Assembly: GCF_000019185.1 (NCBI RefSeq) | Contig: NC_010334.1 | Span: 2,418,001-2,482,000 of the forward strand | Direction of reading: 5' to 3' | Origin: Shewanella halifaxensis HAW-EB4 | GTDB lineage: Bacteria > Pseudomonadota > Gammaproteobacteria > Enterobacterales > Shewanellaceae | Length of the DNA: 64,000 nt | Shown: piece after piece, positions 1 through 8,910 of the stretch | Position numbering within the stretch: the stretch's first letter is position 1 | Layout: every line of letters begins with the position of its first letter | Translations under genes and position numbers: made by a program | Notes under the pieces: model-generated | Database searches by the model: none | The model's input: the letters and a program-made list of their open reading frames with translations, nothing else | What the model was told of the DNA's origin: nothing

Positions 1-36
1 AAGCGCCCCAGTGTCTTTTTATGGTACGAGGCGCTT
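1..36. terminator. Possible terminator/hairpin of a gene left of the window
   Basis: A 7-bp inverted repeat (AAGCGCC at 1-7, GGCGCTT at 30-36) encloses a 22-nt T-rich loop just ahead of pldA. It may be the end of the preceding transcription unit. It has no strong U-tract, so the call is weak. Confidence 0.3.
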
Positions 37-57
37 ATCTGATAGGGAGAAAATAAC

Positions 58-903
58 TTGAAGCACAAAACTAATATCATATTGCTAGCGAGCTTAGTGG
101 TCGCAGGGCCACTACAGGCAAAAGAGCAGAGCACTATTAGCAAGGATATCACGGGCGTCGCTGGGTTAACGCCACTAGAAGACCTCTATAAACTGACGAC
201 ATTTGACAATAATTTCATCCTGCCTGTTTATCAAACTCAAGCAGCAAATCAATCTTACTACGCTCCTCAAAACCCAAACAAAGAAGAGATCAGTAACACC
301 AATCTCCAGTTTCAGTTCAGTCTGAAATATGGCATTGCTAATAACCTCTTCACCGATAATGACGGCTTTTATATCGCTTACAGCCAAATATCTAATTGGC
401 AAGCTTATGACAAGTCAGCCTATTTCCGTGACTCACAATATCAGCCACAAGTATTTTGGTTTTGGCAGCACTCAGACGAAAGTGATACTTGGCAAAGCAC
501 TAGCGTAGGTTTCGAGCACCAATCGAATGGTAAGGGTGGTGTTTATGAGCGGAGTTGGAACCGAGTTTATTTGGAGTTTTCTTTAGCATTTAGCGATCTT
601 GAGGTAAGCATAAAACCTTGGCTAAGAACAGATTTTTCAAGTACTGATTATAATCCAGATATTGAAGACTATATGGGTTATGGTTCGGTAAAAGGCGACT
701 GGTACTTTGGCGAGCACCAAGTGAGTTTAACACTACGTAACCTTGTAGAAAGTGGCTTTTCTAAGGGCTATGAGGAGTTGAGCTGGCGCTTTCCAATATA
801 TAAAGGGTTAAGAGGCTACTTGAAACTGCAAAGTGGATATGGACTAACCATCTCTGATTATAATCATTTTGATAATGCTGTAGGCATTGGTATTGCACTT
901 TAA
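58..903 (+). CDS. pldA: Outer-membrane phospholipase A (OMPLA)
   Basis: Calcium-dependent outer-membrane phospholipase A1/A2, a 12-stranded barrel that hydrolyses mislocalised phospholipids in the outer leaflet. The catalytic triad is visible as HQSNG followed by RSWNRVY: His154, Ser156 and Asn168, with the same spacing as E. coli His142/Ser144/Asn156. An N-terminal signal peptide of about 21 residues ends at LQA-KE. Length (281 aa) fits the family. The start is TTG, chosen because AGGGAGA lies 7 nt upstream and no ATG is better placed. The stop overlaps the next start (TAATG), so the two are probably translationally coupled. Confidence 0.9.
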   Translation: MKHKTNIILLASLVVAGPLQAKEQSTISKDITGVAGLTPLEDLYKLTTFDNNFILPVYQTQAANQSYYAPQNPNKEEISNTNLQFQFSLKYGIANNLFTDNDGFYIAYSQISNWQAYDKSAYFRDSQYQPQVFWFWQHSDESDTWQSTSVGFEHQSNGKGGVYERSWNRVYLEFSLAFSDLEVSIKPWLRTDFSSTDYNPDIEDYMGYGSVKGDWYFGEHQVSLTLRNLVESGFSKGYEELSWRFPIYKGLRGYLKLQSGYGLTISDYNHFDNAVGIGIAL

Positions 904-1556
904 TGAACACCTTTACAAGCTGGTTAGAGTCTAAAAAGCTAAAAGAACAAATTGTTAACCCCAATATCCAAGTCGGTGAGTATTCTTACTATTCGGGCTT
1001 TTATCACGGGAAGTCGTTTGAAGATCAAGCGGTGCGTTATCTACTCGGTGATGACTCAACCATCGATGTGTGGGAGGCTGGGGTATTTGGTGAAGTCGAT
1101 AAGCTCATTATCGGTAAGTTCTGCGCTATCGCCTCGGGCGCGTGTTTTATGCTGGCCGGTAATCAGGGCCATCGGCTCGATTGGATCTCAACCTATCCTT
1201 TCTCAGCCGAAGAGTTTGGTGATGGGGTGAAGAGTGGCTTTGAGCGCGCTGGCGATACGGTTATTGGCAACGATGTATGGATCGGTAGTGAAGCGATGAT
1301 CATGCCTGGTGTGACCATAGGTGATGGCGCGGTGATTGGGGCGAGGGCTGTGATCAGTAAAGATGTCGCGCCTTACAGTGTGGTGGTGGGCAGTAATAAA
1401 CTGGTGAAGCAGCGATTTCCCAGTGAGTCAGTCGAAAAACTACAACAGATAAAGTGGTGGGATTGGCCGTTAGAAAAGCTTCAAGTTGCGATGCCTATTC
1501 TATGCAGTGGTGATATCGACGCTTTGCATCAATATTATCTAGAGCAAATGAAATAA
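903..1556 (+). CDS. CatB/Vat-type xenobiotic acetyltransferase (left-handed beta-helix)
   Basis: Acetyl-CoA-dependent O-acetyltransferase of the hexapeptide-repeat family that includes CatB chloramphenicol and Vat streptogramin acetyltransferases. It shows the family segment GNQGHRLDWISTYPF, with the catalytic His, then hexapeptide repeats (IGNDVWIGSEAMIMPGVTIG) and a helical C-terminus. Length (217 aa) is typical. Chromosomal members are common in marine gammaproteobacteria and often have unknown natural acceptors, so drug resistance should not be assumed. ATG overlaps the pldA stop by one base, and a strong bidirectional terminator follows. Confidence 0.85.
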   Translation: MNTFTSWLESKKLKEQIVNPNIQVGEYSYYSGFYHGKSFEDQAVRYLLGDDSTIDVWEAGVFGEVDKLIIGKFCAIASGACFMLAGNQGHRLDWISTYPFSAEEFGDGVKSGFERAGDTVIGNDVWIGSEAMIMPGVTIGDGAVIGARAVISKDVAPYSVVVGSNKLVKQRFPSESVEKLQQIKWWDWPLEKLQVAMPILCSGDIDALHQYYLEQMK

Positions 1557-1558
1557 AA

Positions 1559-1592
1559 AATGGCGCTAACCACTGGGGTTAGCGCCATTTTA
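1559..1592. terminator. Bidirectional intrinsic terminator
   Basis: A 13-bp perfect stem (1559-1571 with 1577-1589, loop ACTGG) is flanked by A-rich sequence on the left and T-rich on the right. It sits between the convergent acetyltransferase gene and ybiT and can serve both. Confidence 0.85.
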
Positions 1593-1641
1593 TTATGGGG
1601 TTTACGGGGTATTTTACATCGCCGTATTCAAGAGATATCGA

Positions 1642-3252
1642 TTACGCTAATTTTTGAGCAGCTTGTTCTGCCTGACTTGCCATGTACTCGTTGAAGGTAC
1701 CTTGGAAGTTAACTAGCTTCTTGTCTTTAACATCGATAATACGAGTTGCCAAAGATGAAACAAACTCACGGTCGTGGCTAACGAAAATCAGCGTACCTTC
1801 ATACGCTTTAAGTGCATTGTTTAACGCTTCAATCGCTTCCATATCCATGTGGTTAGTTGGCTCATCCATTACCAGTACGTTGATGTCCATCATCATTAAC
1901 TTGCCGAATAATAGGCGGTTTTTCTCTCCACCTGAACAGTTGCGCGCTTTCTTGTTGATATCGTCTTCAGTAAATAACAAGCGGCCTAGCATGCCACGTA
2001 CCATTAGGTCGTTATGCTTCGGTAGGCGCCACTGTGACATCCAGTCAAATAGAGTTAGGTCGTTATCGAAGTCTTTGCTGCTGTCCTGCGGGCAATAGCC
2101 GATAGAGGCATTCTCAGACCACTTGATTACGCCATCGTTGTTTTGTAATTCATTCACTAAACAACGTAAGAAGGTTGATTTACCCACGCCGTTCTCACCG
2201 ATAACCGCAAGCTTAGCGCCAGCTTCAAGGATTAACTCGCCGCCTTCAAATAGGATTTCGCCGTCAAAACCGTGGCCAACGTTTTCAAGAATAAGCGCCT
2301 GGCGGTGCATCTTCTTACCATCATCAAAACGCAGTGATGGTGTCATACGGCTTGAAGATTTAACTTCATCTAGGCTGATTTTTTCAAGCTTCTTAGCACG
2401 AGAGCTTGCTTGTTTCGCTTTAGACGCGTTAGCACCGAAACGGTTAACGAAGTCTTGTAACTCAGTCATTTCAGCACTTTTCTTGGCGTTACCGGCTAAC
2501 AATTGCTCTTGAATAAGTGAAGACGCTTCCATGAAGTACTCGTAGTTACCTGGGTAAATACGTAGCTCGCCGTAATCGATATCGGCCATATGGGTACAAA
2601 CAGTGTTCAAGAAGTGTCTGTCGTGCGAAATGATGATCATGGTGCACTTACGCTTATTAAGTTCTTCAGCCAACCAGTTAATGGTGTGAATATCCAAGTT
2701 GTTGGTTGGTTCATCCAGAAGCAAAATATCTGGGTTTGAGAACAATGCCTGTGCTAATAGCACGCGCAATTTAAAACCTGGCGCAACTTGGCTCATTAGG
2801 CCGAAATGAAACTCTTCTTCGATACCCGCTTCAAGTAGGATTTCACCGGCACGGCTTTCAGCGCTGTAACCGTCCATTTCAGCAAACTCACTTTCAAGCT
2901 CGCCCACTTTCATACCATCTTCTTCACTCATTTCTGGCAGTGAATAGATGCGCTCACGTTCTTGCTTGATTTCCCACAGTTTGGCGTCGCCTTGAATTAC
3001 CGCGTCGATAACGCTGTATTCTTCAAATGCGAATTGGTTCTGGCTCAAGGTACCGACTTTTTGACCCGGAGTAATTGAGACGTTACCCGAGGTTGGCGCA
3101 AGCTCGCCACTGAGGATCTTCATGAAGGTGGATTTACCACAACCATTTGCGCCGATTAAGCCGTAGCGATTGCCGTTACCGAACTTAGCGGAAATGTTTT
3201 CGAATAATGGCTCTGGGCCAAACTGCATCGTGATGTTTGCGGTAGAGATCAA
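1642..3252 (-). CDS. ybiT: ABC-F family ATPase YbiT
   Basis: Soluble ABC-F protein with two fused nucleotide-binding domains and no membrane segments. Family members act on the ribosome. First Walker A is GANGCGKST (residues 34-42) and second is GENGVGKST. Walker B/D-loop segments LLLDEPTNNLD and VMDEPTNHMD are present, and the second signature is SGGEK. The inter-domain linker with basic coiled-coil residues lies around 240-310. N-terminal MQFGPEPLFENIS and the overall length (536 aa) match YbiT rather than EttA or Uup. The start is TTG at 3252, with AGGA about 9 nt upstream. A good promoter lies about 90 nt upstream. Confidence 0.93.
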   Translation of the reverse strand: MISTANITMQFGPEPLFENISAKFGNGNRYGLIGANGCGKSTFMKILSGELAPTSGNVSITPGQKVGTLSQNQFAFEEYSVIDAVIQGDAKLWEIKQERERIYSLPEMSEEDGMKVGELESEFAEMDGYSAESRAGEILLEAGIEEEFHFGLMSQVAPGFKLRVLLAQALFSNPDILLLDEPTNNLDIHTINWLAEELNKRKCTMIIISHDRHFLNTVCTHMADIDYGELRIYPGNYEYFMEASSLIQEQLLAGNAKKSAEMTELQDFVNRFGANASKAKQASSRAKKLEKISLDEVKSSSRMTPSLRFDDGKKMHRQALILENVGHGFDGEILFEGGELILEAGAKLAVIGENGVGKSTFLRCLVNELQNNDGVIKWSENASIGYCPQDSSKDFDNDLTLFDWMSQWRLPKHNDLMVRGMLGRLLFTEDDINKKARNCSGGEKNRLLFGKLMMMDINVLVMDEPTNHMDMEAIEALNNALKAYEGTLIFVSHDREFVSSLATRIIDVKDKKLVNFQGTFNEYMASQAEQAAQKLA

Positions 3253-3343
3253 AAGAGTATCCTGAGTGATTAATAAAAGTGAAAGCCAAAGACGTTAACA
3301 GGTTACGAGTTGTAATCCTGTTAGAGAGGCAAAACAGCCGCGG

Positions 3344-3373
3344 ATTATACAGATATAGCTGCTTAGATGTCGA
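3344..3373 (-). promoter_or_regulatory. Sigma70-type promoter of ybiT
   Basis: On the minus strand, TCGACA (one mismatch to TTGACA) is followed after 18 bp by a perfect TATAAT. The promoter is inside a 59-bp block (3346-3404) that is repeated at 11741-11799 with 50/59 identity. Confidence 0.65.
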
Positions 3374-3514
3374 GCAATCATGTACTGTAAAGCAGGTTAT
3401 TTATCTGTTTGTGTTTGTTTTCGTGTTGATAGAAGGATCTCGATTGCTGCTTTTCACTTTAAAGTCACTTTCGGATGTTATTGATCTGAGCTCATGTGAA
3501 CTATCACAAAGTGA

Positions 3515-4504
3515 CTACTTTATGACTGCGCCTCTAATGATGATATCCGATAATTTGTCGCACTTTTCAGATTCAATTGCTCTAATTAGTTGAGTCACCG
3601 CATGGTAGCCAAAATCTTCTACATCGTGTCTGATACAGGGGATGGAAATGCCGAAGTTCTTTGCAGTCTTTATTTCATCGATACTATAGAAATGAATATC
3701 AACCCCAAGTTGGTAATCATGTTCTACACTGGCCTCTAAGGCTCCTAGGGTTATCTGGTTATTTAAACCAATAATGGCATCAGGTTTGTGTTGCTCAAGG
3801 TAAGTTTGCACTAAATTCTTTGCCAGCTCGGTATTAAAGTCGGCTTTTATAATATCAATACTAGTATTTGAATTAACTTCTTCAGCGGCCATCTTAAGGC
3901 CCGCTAATCTTGCATTCGCAACCTTAGAGTTGGCAGAGCCTGATACGATGAGTATTCGTTGAAAGTTGTTTGATATCACTTCTTTGCCAAGCTTATAACC
4001 TGAATCGACATTATCTAAATAGACGCCGCAAACATGAGGCGCATCGATATGTCTATCTAGCAATACCACGGGGACCTCTAGTTTTTTTAAGACTGAAAAG
4101 TATGAGGGGGTGTAGTGTTCATCTTCAGAGATCACCGCAATGATGACACCGTCAATATTGTAACTGATGAGGGTGTTGACCGCATTTTGCTCGATGTTTT
4201 GTGATTCATCTGAACTGAACAACAGGCAGTTATAGCCAGCCTTATTTGCGCTACGAATAATGGATTTAACTGCGCTTGCAAAGAAGGGGTTGATGATAGT
4301 TGGGACGATAACCCCTATGGTTTTAGATTTCGACTTTAATCCTTTTGCCATAAGATTCGGAATATAGCCCATCTCTTGAGCGATCTTTTGGATCTTTTCA
4401 CAAGTCGCAGGTTTAACCTTTTCAGGTGTTGATAACGCTCTACTAACGGTTATCGACGATACATTTGCTACCTTGGCGATATCAGCTAACTTTATTTTCT
4501 TCAT
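3515..4504 (-). CDS. LacI-family transcriptional repressor of the xylulose/lyxose cluster
   Basis: DNA-binding regulator of 329 aa. The N-terminal helix-turn-helix (KLADIAKVANVSSITVSRAL, residues 5-24) is followed by a hinge helix (NLMAKGLKS) and a periplasmic-binding-protein-like effector domain (from KTIGVIVPTIINPFF). It is divergent from the polyol dehydrogenase/xylulokinase/ABC operon and so is the likely local repressor. Two matching palindromic sites with the central CG expected of LacI operators lie in the shared 334-bp intergenic region. The effector is not readable from sequence. A pentose, pentitol or D-xylulose-related sugar is inferred from the neighbours. Confidence 0.88.
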   Translation of the reverse strand: MKKIKLADIAKVANVSSITVSRALSTPEKVKPATCEKIQKIAQEMGYIPNLMAKGLKSKSKTIGVIVPTIINPFFASAVKSIIRSANKAGYNCLLFSSDESQNIEQNAVNTLISYNIDGVIIAVISEDEHYTPSYFSVLKKLEVPVVLLDRHIDAPHVCGVYLDNVDSGYKLGKEVISNNFQRILIVSGSANSKVANARLAGLKMAAEEVNSNTSIDIIKADFNTELAKNLVQTYLEQHKPDAIIGLNNQITLGALEASVEHDYQLGVDIHFYSIDEIKTAKNFGISIPCIRHDVEDFGYHAVTQLIRAIESEKCDKLSDIIIRGAVIK

Positions 4505-4626
4505 ATTTTGTTCCCGGCACCATTTTACCGTTTTGTTTATAAGGTCTGCGGCAAAATGAGCGTACCACTTTTTCTGTTACCACTCGTACTCAAGCCAATG
4601 TTATGCGTTTTAATGTCAATGTAACA

Positions 4627-4658
4627 GCAATAAAATGTTATCGATGTCATTTTATTGC
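4627..4658. promoter_or_regulatory. LacI-type operator, extended 32-bp palindrome
   Basis: The arms at 4627-4637 and 4648-4658 are perfectly complementary, and the centre is ATCGAT. Only two of the 16 pairs mismatch. The core ATGTTATCGATGTCAT (4635-4650) recurs in reverse complement at 4799-4814. It lies about 130 bp upstream of the repressor start. Confidence 0.75.
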
Positions 4659-4798
4659 TTTTCTAAGTACAAAATGGAGGTTCATTGTTTTATTTTTAGA
4701 AAACAGTTATTTGTAACTTAACTGTTTCAACTGCGGAGTTTTGTGAAGATCAGCGCAAAATGATTTTTGCTAAAATATTATCTTTAAAAAAAGTGTTA

Positions 4799-4814
4799 AT
4801 GACATCGATAACAT
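4799..4814. promoter_or_regulatory. LacI-type operator upstream of the polyol dehydrogenase gene
   Basis: ATGACATCGATAACAT is the exact reverse complement of the core of the upstream operator. It lies 25 bp before the polyol dehydrogenase start codon, a position where bound repressor would block the promoter or early elongation. Confidence 0.75.
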
Positions 4815-4838
4815 AATTTTGAAAGAGGGAACCATTAC

Positions 4839-5873
4839 ATGAAGGCTTTGGTACTAGAAAAAGTAAATGAACTTGTCTTAAAAGAGGTCGCCACTCCAGA
4901 AGAGGTAGGCGCTAATGATGTGAAGATAAAAATTCAGGCTGTCGGTATTTGTGGATCAGACGTTCATTACTTATCTCATGGTCGTATTGGACATTTCATT
5001 GTTGAAAAGCCAATGATCCTTGGACATGAGGCTGCTGGCATCATTACTGCTGTAGGTAGCAAGGTTAAGCATCTCAAAGAAGGTGATCGCGTGTGTATGG
5101 AGCCAGGCATACCCCAGCCACAGTCTCCTGAAACGATGGAAGGGATCTATAACCTTGATCCCGATGTGCAGTTTTGGGCAACACCGCCTTATGACGGTTG
5201 CTGTTCAGAGTATGTTGTTCATCCTGCAGCGTTCACTTTTAAGATCCCTGAGCATATGAGCTATGCCGAAGGCGCTATGGTTGAGCCGTTAGCGATTGGT
5301 ATGCAAGCAGTAACTAAAGCGGACATAAAAGCTGGCGATATTGGTTTAGTTTACGGTGCTGGCACCATTGGCGTCATGTGCGCACTTTCTGCTTTAGCCG
5401 GTGGCTGTGCAGAGGTGATCGTCGTTGATGTGGTCAATGAAAAACTGGCAACGGTTAATGATTATGAAGGCATTACTGTCGTTAATAGCTTACACCAAGA
5501 TGTGGCTGAGGTTGTTGCGGCTAAAACTGCGGGCCGTGGCGTGAATGTGGTGTTTGAATGTTGTGGCGTTGAGTCGGTGATTACCCATATTTGTCAGCAT
5601 GTAGCACCTAATGGCACCGTGGTATTAGTGGGCATGCCAGTTGAACCGGTTAAGTTTGACATTGTTGCGGCTCAGGTAAAAGAAATCACTTTTAAGACGA
5701 TTTTCCGCTACGCCAATATGTATCCGAAAACCATCAATCTTATCGCTTCAGGAAAGTTAAACGTTAAGCCGTTAATCAGCCAAACCTTTAAGTTTGAAGA
5801 TTCACTAAAGGCCTATGCAAGAGCGCTTGAAGCTAACCCTTCAGATGTGAAGATCATGATTGAGATGGAGTAA
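4839..5873 (+). CDS. Zinc-dependent NAD(P) polyol dehydrogenase (D-xylulose reductase/xylitol dehydrogenase type)
   Basis: Medium-chain dehydrogenase of 344 aa that probably oxidises a pentitol such as xylitol or D-arabitol to D-xylulose. Catalytic zinc ligands are Cys38 (GICGSDVHY), His63-Glu64 (GHEAAG) and Glu149 (MVEPLAIG). The Rossmann motif GAGTIG is at 173-178, and Asp197 at the end of the second strand favours NAD. The structural-zinc lobe has lost its four cysteines (IPQPQSPETMEGIYNLDPDV), as in mammalian sorbitol dehydrogenase. AGAGGGA precedes ATG. It is the first gene of the operon, 3 nt before xylulokinase, which points to D-xylulose as product. Exact substrate is unproven. Confidence 0.82.
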   Translation: MKALVLEKVNELVLKEVATPEEVGANDVKIKIQAVGICGSDVHYLSHGRIGHFIVEKPMILGHEAAGIITAVGSKVKHLKEGDRVCMEPGIPQPQSPETMEGIYNLDPDVQFWATPPYDGCCSEYVVHPAAFTFKIPEHMSYAEGAMVEPLAIGMQAVTKADIKAGDIGLVYGAGTIGVMCALSALAGGCAEVIVVDVVNEKLATVNDYEGITVVNSLHQDVAEVVAAKTAGRGVNVVFECCGVESVITHICQHVAPNGTVVLVGMPVEPVKFDIVAAQVKEITFKTIFRYANMYPKTINLIASGKLNVKPLISQTFKFEDSLKAYARALEANPSDVKIMIEME

Positions 5874-5876
5874 GCG

Positions 5877-7424
5877 ATGAGTATTGTCGCGGGTGTCGAT
5901 TGTGGCACACAGGGAACCAAGGTCATTCTGGTTGATTTAAACACATCGACTGTGTTGGCCGAGTGTTCCGCTCCCCATGAACTGATCTCACAGTCAAACG
6001 GCCGAAGAGAGCAACAACCTATATGGTGGATTGATGCCATGGTTAATGCTTTTGAGAAAGCAATAACGGCAGCAAAGATAGATCCGAAAACCATTGCAGC
6101 TATAGGTGTGTCTGGTCAGCAACATGGCCTAGTTGCATTGGATAGCCAAGGTGATGTGATCCGTCCAGCTAAGCTCTGGTGTGATACAGAAACGGCGCCA
6201 GAGAATGCAGAGCTATTACAGATGCTTGGTGGCGAGCAGGCGTGTATCGATAGGTTGGGGCTTCGAGTTGAAACTGGCTATACCGCATCAAAGATCCTGT
6301 GGATGAAGAATCATGAGCCGGAAAATTTTGCCAAGATTGCTCATATTTTGTTACCTCATGATTACCTGAATTTCTGGCTTACGGGCGAGTTAAGCGCTGA
6401 ATATGGTGATGCATCAGGCACAGGCTTATTTAATGTGCGTAATCGCTGCTGGGATGAACATGTTTGCTCAGTTATCGATCCTACTGGCAATTTATTTAAG
6501 GCGTTGCCGGCGTTAAATAGTGCAGAAAAACCAGCCGGAGTTGTTATTGGGCAGGCTAAAGAGCGTTTAGGCTTGAATGATAACGTGGTGGTCTCTTGTG
6601 GTGGTGGTGACAATATGATGGGCGCTATCGGCACCGGCAATGTAAAAAACGGCATCATCACTATGTCACTGGGAACGTCGGGCACTATCTACACCTTTTC
6701 AGATAAACCCGTTGAGCTGAAACACCCTAGTATCGCTAATTTCTGCTCAAGCTCAAATGGTTGGATGCCGCTGATCTGCACCATGAATGTCACCTCTGCC
6801 ACGAGTTTAGTGCAAGACGTTTTAACGATGAACCTGACTGAATTTAATCAGTCTCTTGAAGCGAGCCACATTGGTGCAGGTAATATTTCATTCCTGCAAT
6901 TCTTTAATGGCGAGCGTGTTCCCGCGCTTCCTGACGGCAAAGCCTCAATTCATGGCTTAGATGCGGCAAACTTTACTCGTGACAACTTAGTACGCTCGGT
7001 GGTTGAAGGTGCGACGTATGGCCTTAAATATGGTCTAGAGCTGCTACGTGATGCTGGGATCAATATTGAGCAAATTCGCTTAATTGGTGGCGGGGCTAAG
7101 TCAGGTCAATGGCGTCAAATGATTGCAGATACCATGAACTGCGAGGTCATATGCCCTGAGGTGGAGGAGGCGGCTGCGCTTGGGGCTGCGATTCAGGCTT
7201 CTTGGGCGCTTAATGGTGAGCTTGGTACCGGTCTTATTGATCAATTGATTGTACTCAATGAAGACAGTCGCACATTGCCAATTTCTGGCAATGTTGAGCA
7301 GTATGAGATGGCGTATCAGCGCTATATGAGTACGCTGTTTAATCAATATCCGCAATTGAACGACTCTCAGTTGAAAGAGCAGCAATTGAACGCTCGACAA
7401 CAGGTTGGGAGTTATGATGAATAA
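5877..7424 (+). CDS. xylB: Xylulokinase
   Basis: FGGY-family sugar kinase that phosphorylates D-xylulose to D-xylulose 5-phosphate for the pentose phosphate pathway. The N-terminal phosphate loop GVDCGTQGTK is at residues 6-15, GVSGQQHGLV follows, the catalytic Asp is Asp245 (GGGDNMMGA), and the C-terminal ATP motif is LIGGGAKSGQWRQM. Length (515 aa) is slightly above the usual 480-500. Its location between a D-xylulose-forming dehydrogenase and a sugar importer, with a lyxose isomerase nearby, supports D-xylulose as substrate. The 3' end overlaps the transporter ATPase gene by about 10 bp. Confidence 0.9.
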   Translation: MSIVAGVDCGTQGTKVILVDLNTSTVLAECSAPHELISQSNGRREQQPIWWIDAMVNAFEKAITAAKIDPKTIAAIGVSGQQHGLVALDSQGDVIRPAKLWCDTETAPENAELLQMLGGEQACIDRLGLRVETGYTASKILWMKNHEPENFAKIAHILLPHDYLNFWLTGELSAEYGDASGTGLFNVRNRCWDEHVCSVIDPTGNLFKALPALNSAEKPAGVVIGQAKERLGLNDNVVVSCGGGDNMMGAIGTGNVKNGIITMSLGTSGTIYTFSDKPVELKHPSIANFCSSSNGWMPLICTMNVTSATSLVQDVLTMNLTEFNQSLEASHIGAGNISFLQFFNGERVPALPDGKASIHGLDAANFTRDNLVRSVVEGATYGLKYGLELLRDAGINIEQIRLIGGGAKSGQWRQMIADTMNCEVICPEVEEAAALGAAIQASWALNGELGTGLIDQLIVLNEDSRTLPISGNVEQYEMAYQRYMSTLFNQYPQLNDSQLKEQQLNARQQVGSYDE

Positions 7425-8901
7425 GCCTCCTTTACTCTCAGTCAATTCCATTAAAAAGTCTTTCGGTGAGGTTAATGCGCTTAAGCACATTAACTTCACT
7501 CTTAATGCGGGCGAAATACATGCATTATGTGGCGGCAATGGTGCAGGTAAGAGTACTTTTCTGAGCATTGTAATGGGCTTTTTGCAGCCGGACGAAGGCC
7601 GCATCGTGGTAAATGGCGAGACAAAAGTGTTCGCCAACGCGAAAGAAGCCTTACAAGCGGGGATCACCATAGTTCAGCAGGAGCTGAGTATGATCCCCAA
7701 CTTAACCGTTGCTGAAAACATCTATTTAGGTCAAGAGCCACGCAATCGATTCGGTATTGTGGATTTCAAGACGCTCAACCAGAGAGCTCAAATTCTAATG
7801 GATGAGCTTGAGTTTGATATTCCGGTCAATGCCATGTTGCATACCCTGAGTGTCGCTCAGCAGCAATTGGTTGAAATCGCCAAGGCGTTATCACACTCCA
7901 ACGCCAATATTGTTTTCTTAGATGAGCCCACTTCAGCGATTGGCGAAGAGGACTCAAAAAAATTATTTAAGGCGATTAAGTCACTTGCAGCTAAAGGGAA
8001 GGGAATTGTTTATGTCTCCCACCGCTTATCTGAAATATTTGAGATTTGCAGTAACTACACGGTATTTCGCGATGGAACCTACATTAGTGAAGGCTTGATC
8101 AGCGACATAAATCGAGAGCAGTTAATAGAGCAGATCATTGGCGGCCAAATAAACGAAGAGTTCTCTAAGTTTAATCAGCCAACTGAGCAGCTGCTATTGG
8201 AAGTTAAAAACTTAACATCAAAAAAATTCAACGATATCTCGTTCAAGGTCAATAAAGGCGAAATATTAGGCATCTATGGCTTAGTCGGCTCAGGCCGGTC
8301 TGAAGTGCTTAATGCCATTTTTGGTGTTGATGAATTCGATACGGGTACTATCTGTTTTAATGATTCTGAGTTTAAAAAACTCAAGCCCAAACAGGCTATT
8401 GCAGCTGGTATGGCCTATGTCACTGAAGATAGAAAGTCTTCAGGCTTGGTTCTCAGTAGCTCTGTTGGCGATAACATTTCAATCTCTTCGCTAGAGCAAT
8501 GCTCTCACTCATTTATTGTGAATGAAAAACGTGAAAGTGAACGTATAGAGGCGATGATCGAGCTGTTTAAGGTTAAGACCCCTAATAAAGAGCAGATCGT
8601 TGGCAACCTTTCAGGTGGTAATCAGCAGAAGGTGGTACTTGGGCGTTGGTCGTTAACTAACCCAGAATTACTGATGCTCGACGAGCCAACCAGAGGCATT
8701 GATGTAGGCGCTAAAAAAGAGATCTACAAATATATGTCTGAACAAGCTTTACAAGGTAAGGGGATCATTATGGTGTCCTCTGAGCTTCCCGAAATTATCG
8801 GTATGAGCGACCGTATTATCATTTTCAAAAATGGTGAGCTGATAAGCGAAGTAAAGCAGTCAGATGCCACCCAACAACTTTTATTAAGTCTTGCTTCCTA
8901 G
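7414..8901 (+). CDS. Sugar ABC transporter ATPase (RbsA/XylG type)
   Basis: ATPase subunit with two fused nucleotide-binding domains, typical of CUT2 carbohydrate importers. The first domain has a complete Walker A (GGNGAGKST) and Walker B (VFLDEPTSAI). The second has the degenerate Walker A GLVGSGRSE, signature LSGGNQQKV and LMLDEPTRGID, as in RbsA. The frame is open back to a TTG at 7405, but ATGATG at 7414/7417 is the better start because GGGAG lies at 7407-7411. It overlaps the end of xylB, so the two are probably translationally coupled. Substrate is inferred from context to be a pentose or pentitol. Confidence 0.9.
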   Translation: MMNKPPLLSVNSIKKSFGEVNALKHINFTLNAGEIHALCGGNGAGKSTFLSIVMGFLQPDEGRIVVNGETKVFANAKEALQAGITIVQQELSMIPNLTVAENIYLGQEPRNRFGIVDFKTLNQRAQILMDELEFDIPVNAMLHTLSVAQQQLVEIAKALSHSNANIVFLDEPTSAIGEEDSKKLFKAIKSLAAKGKGIVYVSHRLSEIFEICSNYTVFRDGTYISEGLISDINREQLIEQIIGGQINEEFSKFNQPTEQLLLEVKNLTSKKFNDISFKVNKGEILGIYGLVGSGRSEVLNAIFGVDEFDTGTICFNDSEFKKLKPKQAIAAGMAYVTEDRKSSGLVLSSSVGDNISISSLEQCSHSFIVNEKRESERIEAMIELFKVKTPNKEQIVGNLSGGNQQKVVLGRWSLTNPELLMLDEPTRGIDVGAKKEIYKYMSEQALQGKGIIMVSSELPEIIGMSDRIIIFKNGELISEVKQSDATQQLLLSLAS

Positions 8902-8910
8902 GAAAAATTT

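Noticed and set aside
903..1556. Acquired streptogramin or chloramphenicol resistance gene
   Set aside because: The family match is real, but the gene is coupled to pldA in a chromosomal setting with no mobile-element signs. A native role is more likely.
3279..3593. 104-aa rightward frame between ybiT and the repressor gene
   Set aside because: It covers the ybiT promoter block and the antisense 3' end of the repressor gene, has no ribosome site and no recognisable protein features.
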